Source: UBA1715 sp045600045
GTDB taxonomy: Bacteria; Bacteroidota; Bacteroidia; Bacteroidales; UBA1715
DNA: 41,257 nucleotides
Direction: 5' to 3'
NCBI GenBank assembly: GCA_045600045.1
Contig: JAZRXD010000022.1
Coordinates: 1-41,257, forward strand
Under the pieces are notes generated by a model. It was not told the origin of the DNA. It ran no database searches and saw nothing but the letters and a program-made list of their open reading frames with translations. Shown piece by piece: positions 41,221 through 41,257 of this stretch (the stretch's first letter is position 1; the number at the start of each line of letters is the position of its first letter). A program made the position numbers and the translations under genes.

Positions 41221-41257
41221 TTATTTGGCAACTTCGTTGATTGTGCATCCACTCAGG
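41221..41257 (-). CDS. Possible C-terminal fragment of the IS transposase
   Basis: A minus-strand frame entering from the right edge ends LSGCTINEVAK with a stop at 41221-41223, 97 bp inside the IS tip. A second frame is also open here (ending at about 41176), so the choice is uncertain. The position fits the end of an OrfB, but 11 residues are too few to assign a family. Confidence 0.3.
   Translation of the reverse strand, partial: LSGCTINEVAK

Larger units (their letters stand above)
41124..41257 (-). mobile_element. Insertion sequence, opposite end of an IS3-like element (partial)
   Basis: The 19-bp GTCCTAAAATAGCGTTACA at 41124-41142 is the inverted copy of 116-134. The sequence inside it differs from the left-hand element, so this should be the downstream terminus. 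Both copies would therefore lie in the same orientation. The element continues past the right edge. Confidence 0.7.

Overview
This 41.3-kb window is AT-rich chromosomal DNA from a member of the Bacteroidales (phylum Bacteroidota), probably an uncultured gut- or rumen-type lineage. The evidence is a SusD-family lipoprotein, DUF4270 and DUF3467 proteins, the short Bacteroidota glycogen-synthase-like protein next to glmS, many lipoproteins with a Cys right after the signal peptide, a BspA-like protein with a C-terminal sorting-like tail, and repeated TAnnTTTG boxes, the -7 element of the Bacteroidota primary sigma factor. Genus cannot be fixed from the sequence.

Layout. 1-134 is the end of an IS3-like element with the N-terminus of its transposase. 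211-7196 holds a B12-dependent ribonucleotide reductase, an exported acetolactate decarboxylase, a methyltransferase-like gene, and a lipoprotein plus papain-like protease pair. 7256-10932 holds a PAPKPAP-repeat secreted protein, a small membrane protein, a tRNA with anticodon CAT, a HAD phosphatase, proC and a lipoprotein. 10984-13672 is a minus-strand operon panC-panD-flippase-rfaE2. 13866-20132 is a very tight plus-strand operon: glycogen-synthase-like, DUF4270, glmS, GT9, waaA. Together with kdsD at 25.7-26.6 kb these supply amino sugar, heptose and Kdo steps of lipid A/LPS core synthesis.

20.2-23.8 kb is the accessory part, set between waaA and trpB. It has two tandem ORF6N genes with an almost identical 3' third, each carrying a long perfect palindrome at the same place in its reading frame. 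After them comes a roughly 240-nt stretch that folds into one nested hairpin with an outer stem and a side hairpin like a retron msr-msd RNA, but no reverse transcriptase is present. A small P-loop protein and a BspA-like surface protein follow.

23.8-25.4 kb is a trpB2 gene behind a classical tryptophan attenuator with a leader peptide carrying three tandem Trp codons. 25.7-33.7 kb has kdsD divergent from a recQ-HAD-priA-sulfatase operon. 33.7-36.4 kb has an orphan SusD gene, a partner lipoprotein and an orphan vsr. The window ends with ribF, a GH94 cellobiose phosphorylase, rlmB, a DUF3467 gene and a second IS end. The two IS ends share the same 19-bp terminal repeat and each reaches exactly 134 bases into the window, so this is very likely a contig bounded by copies of one insertion sequence.
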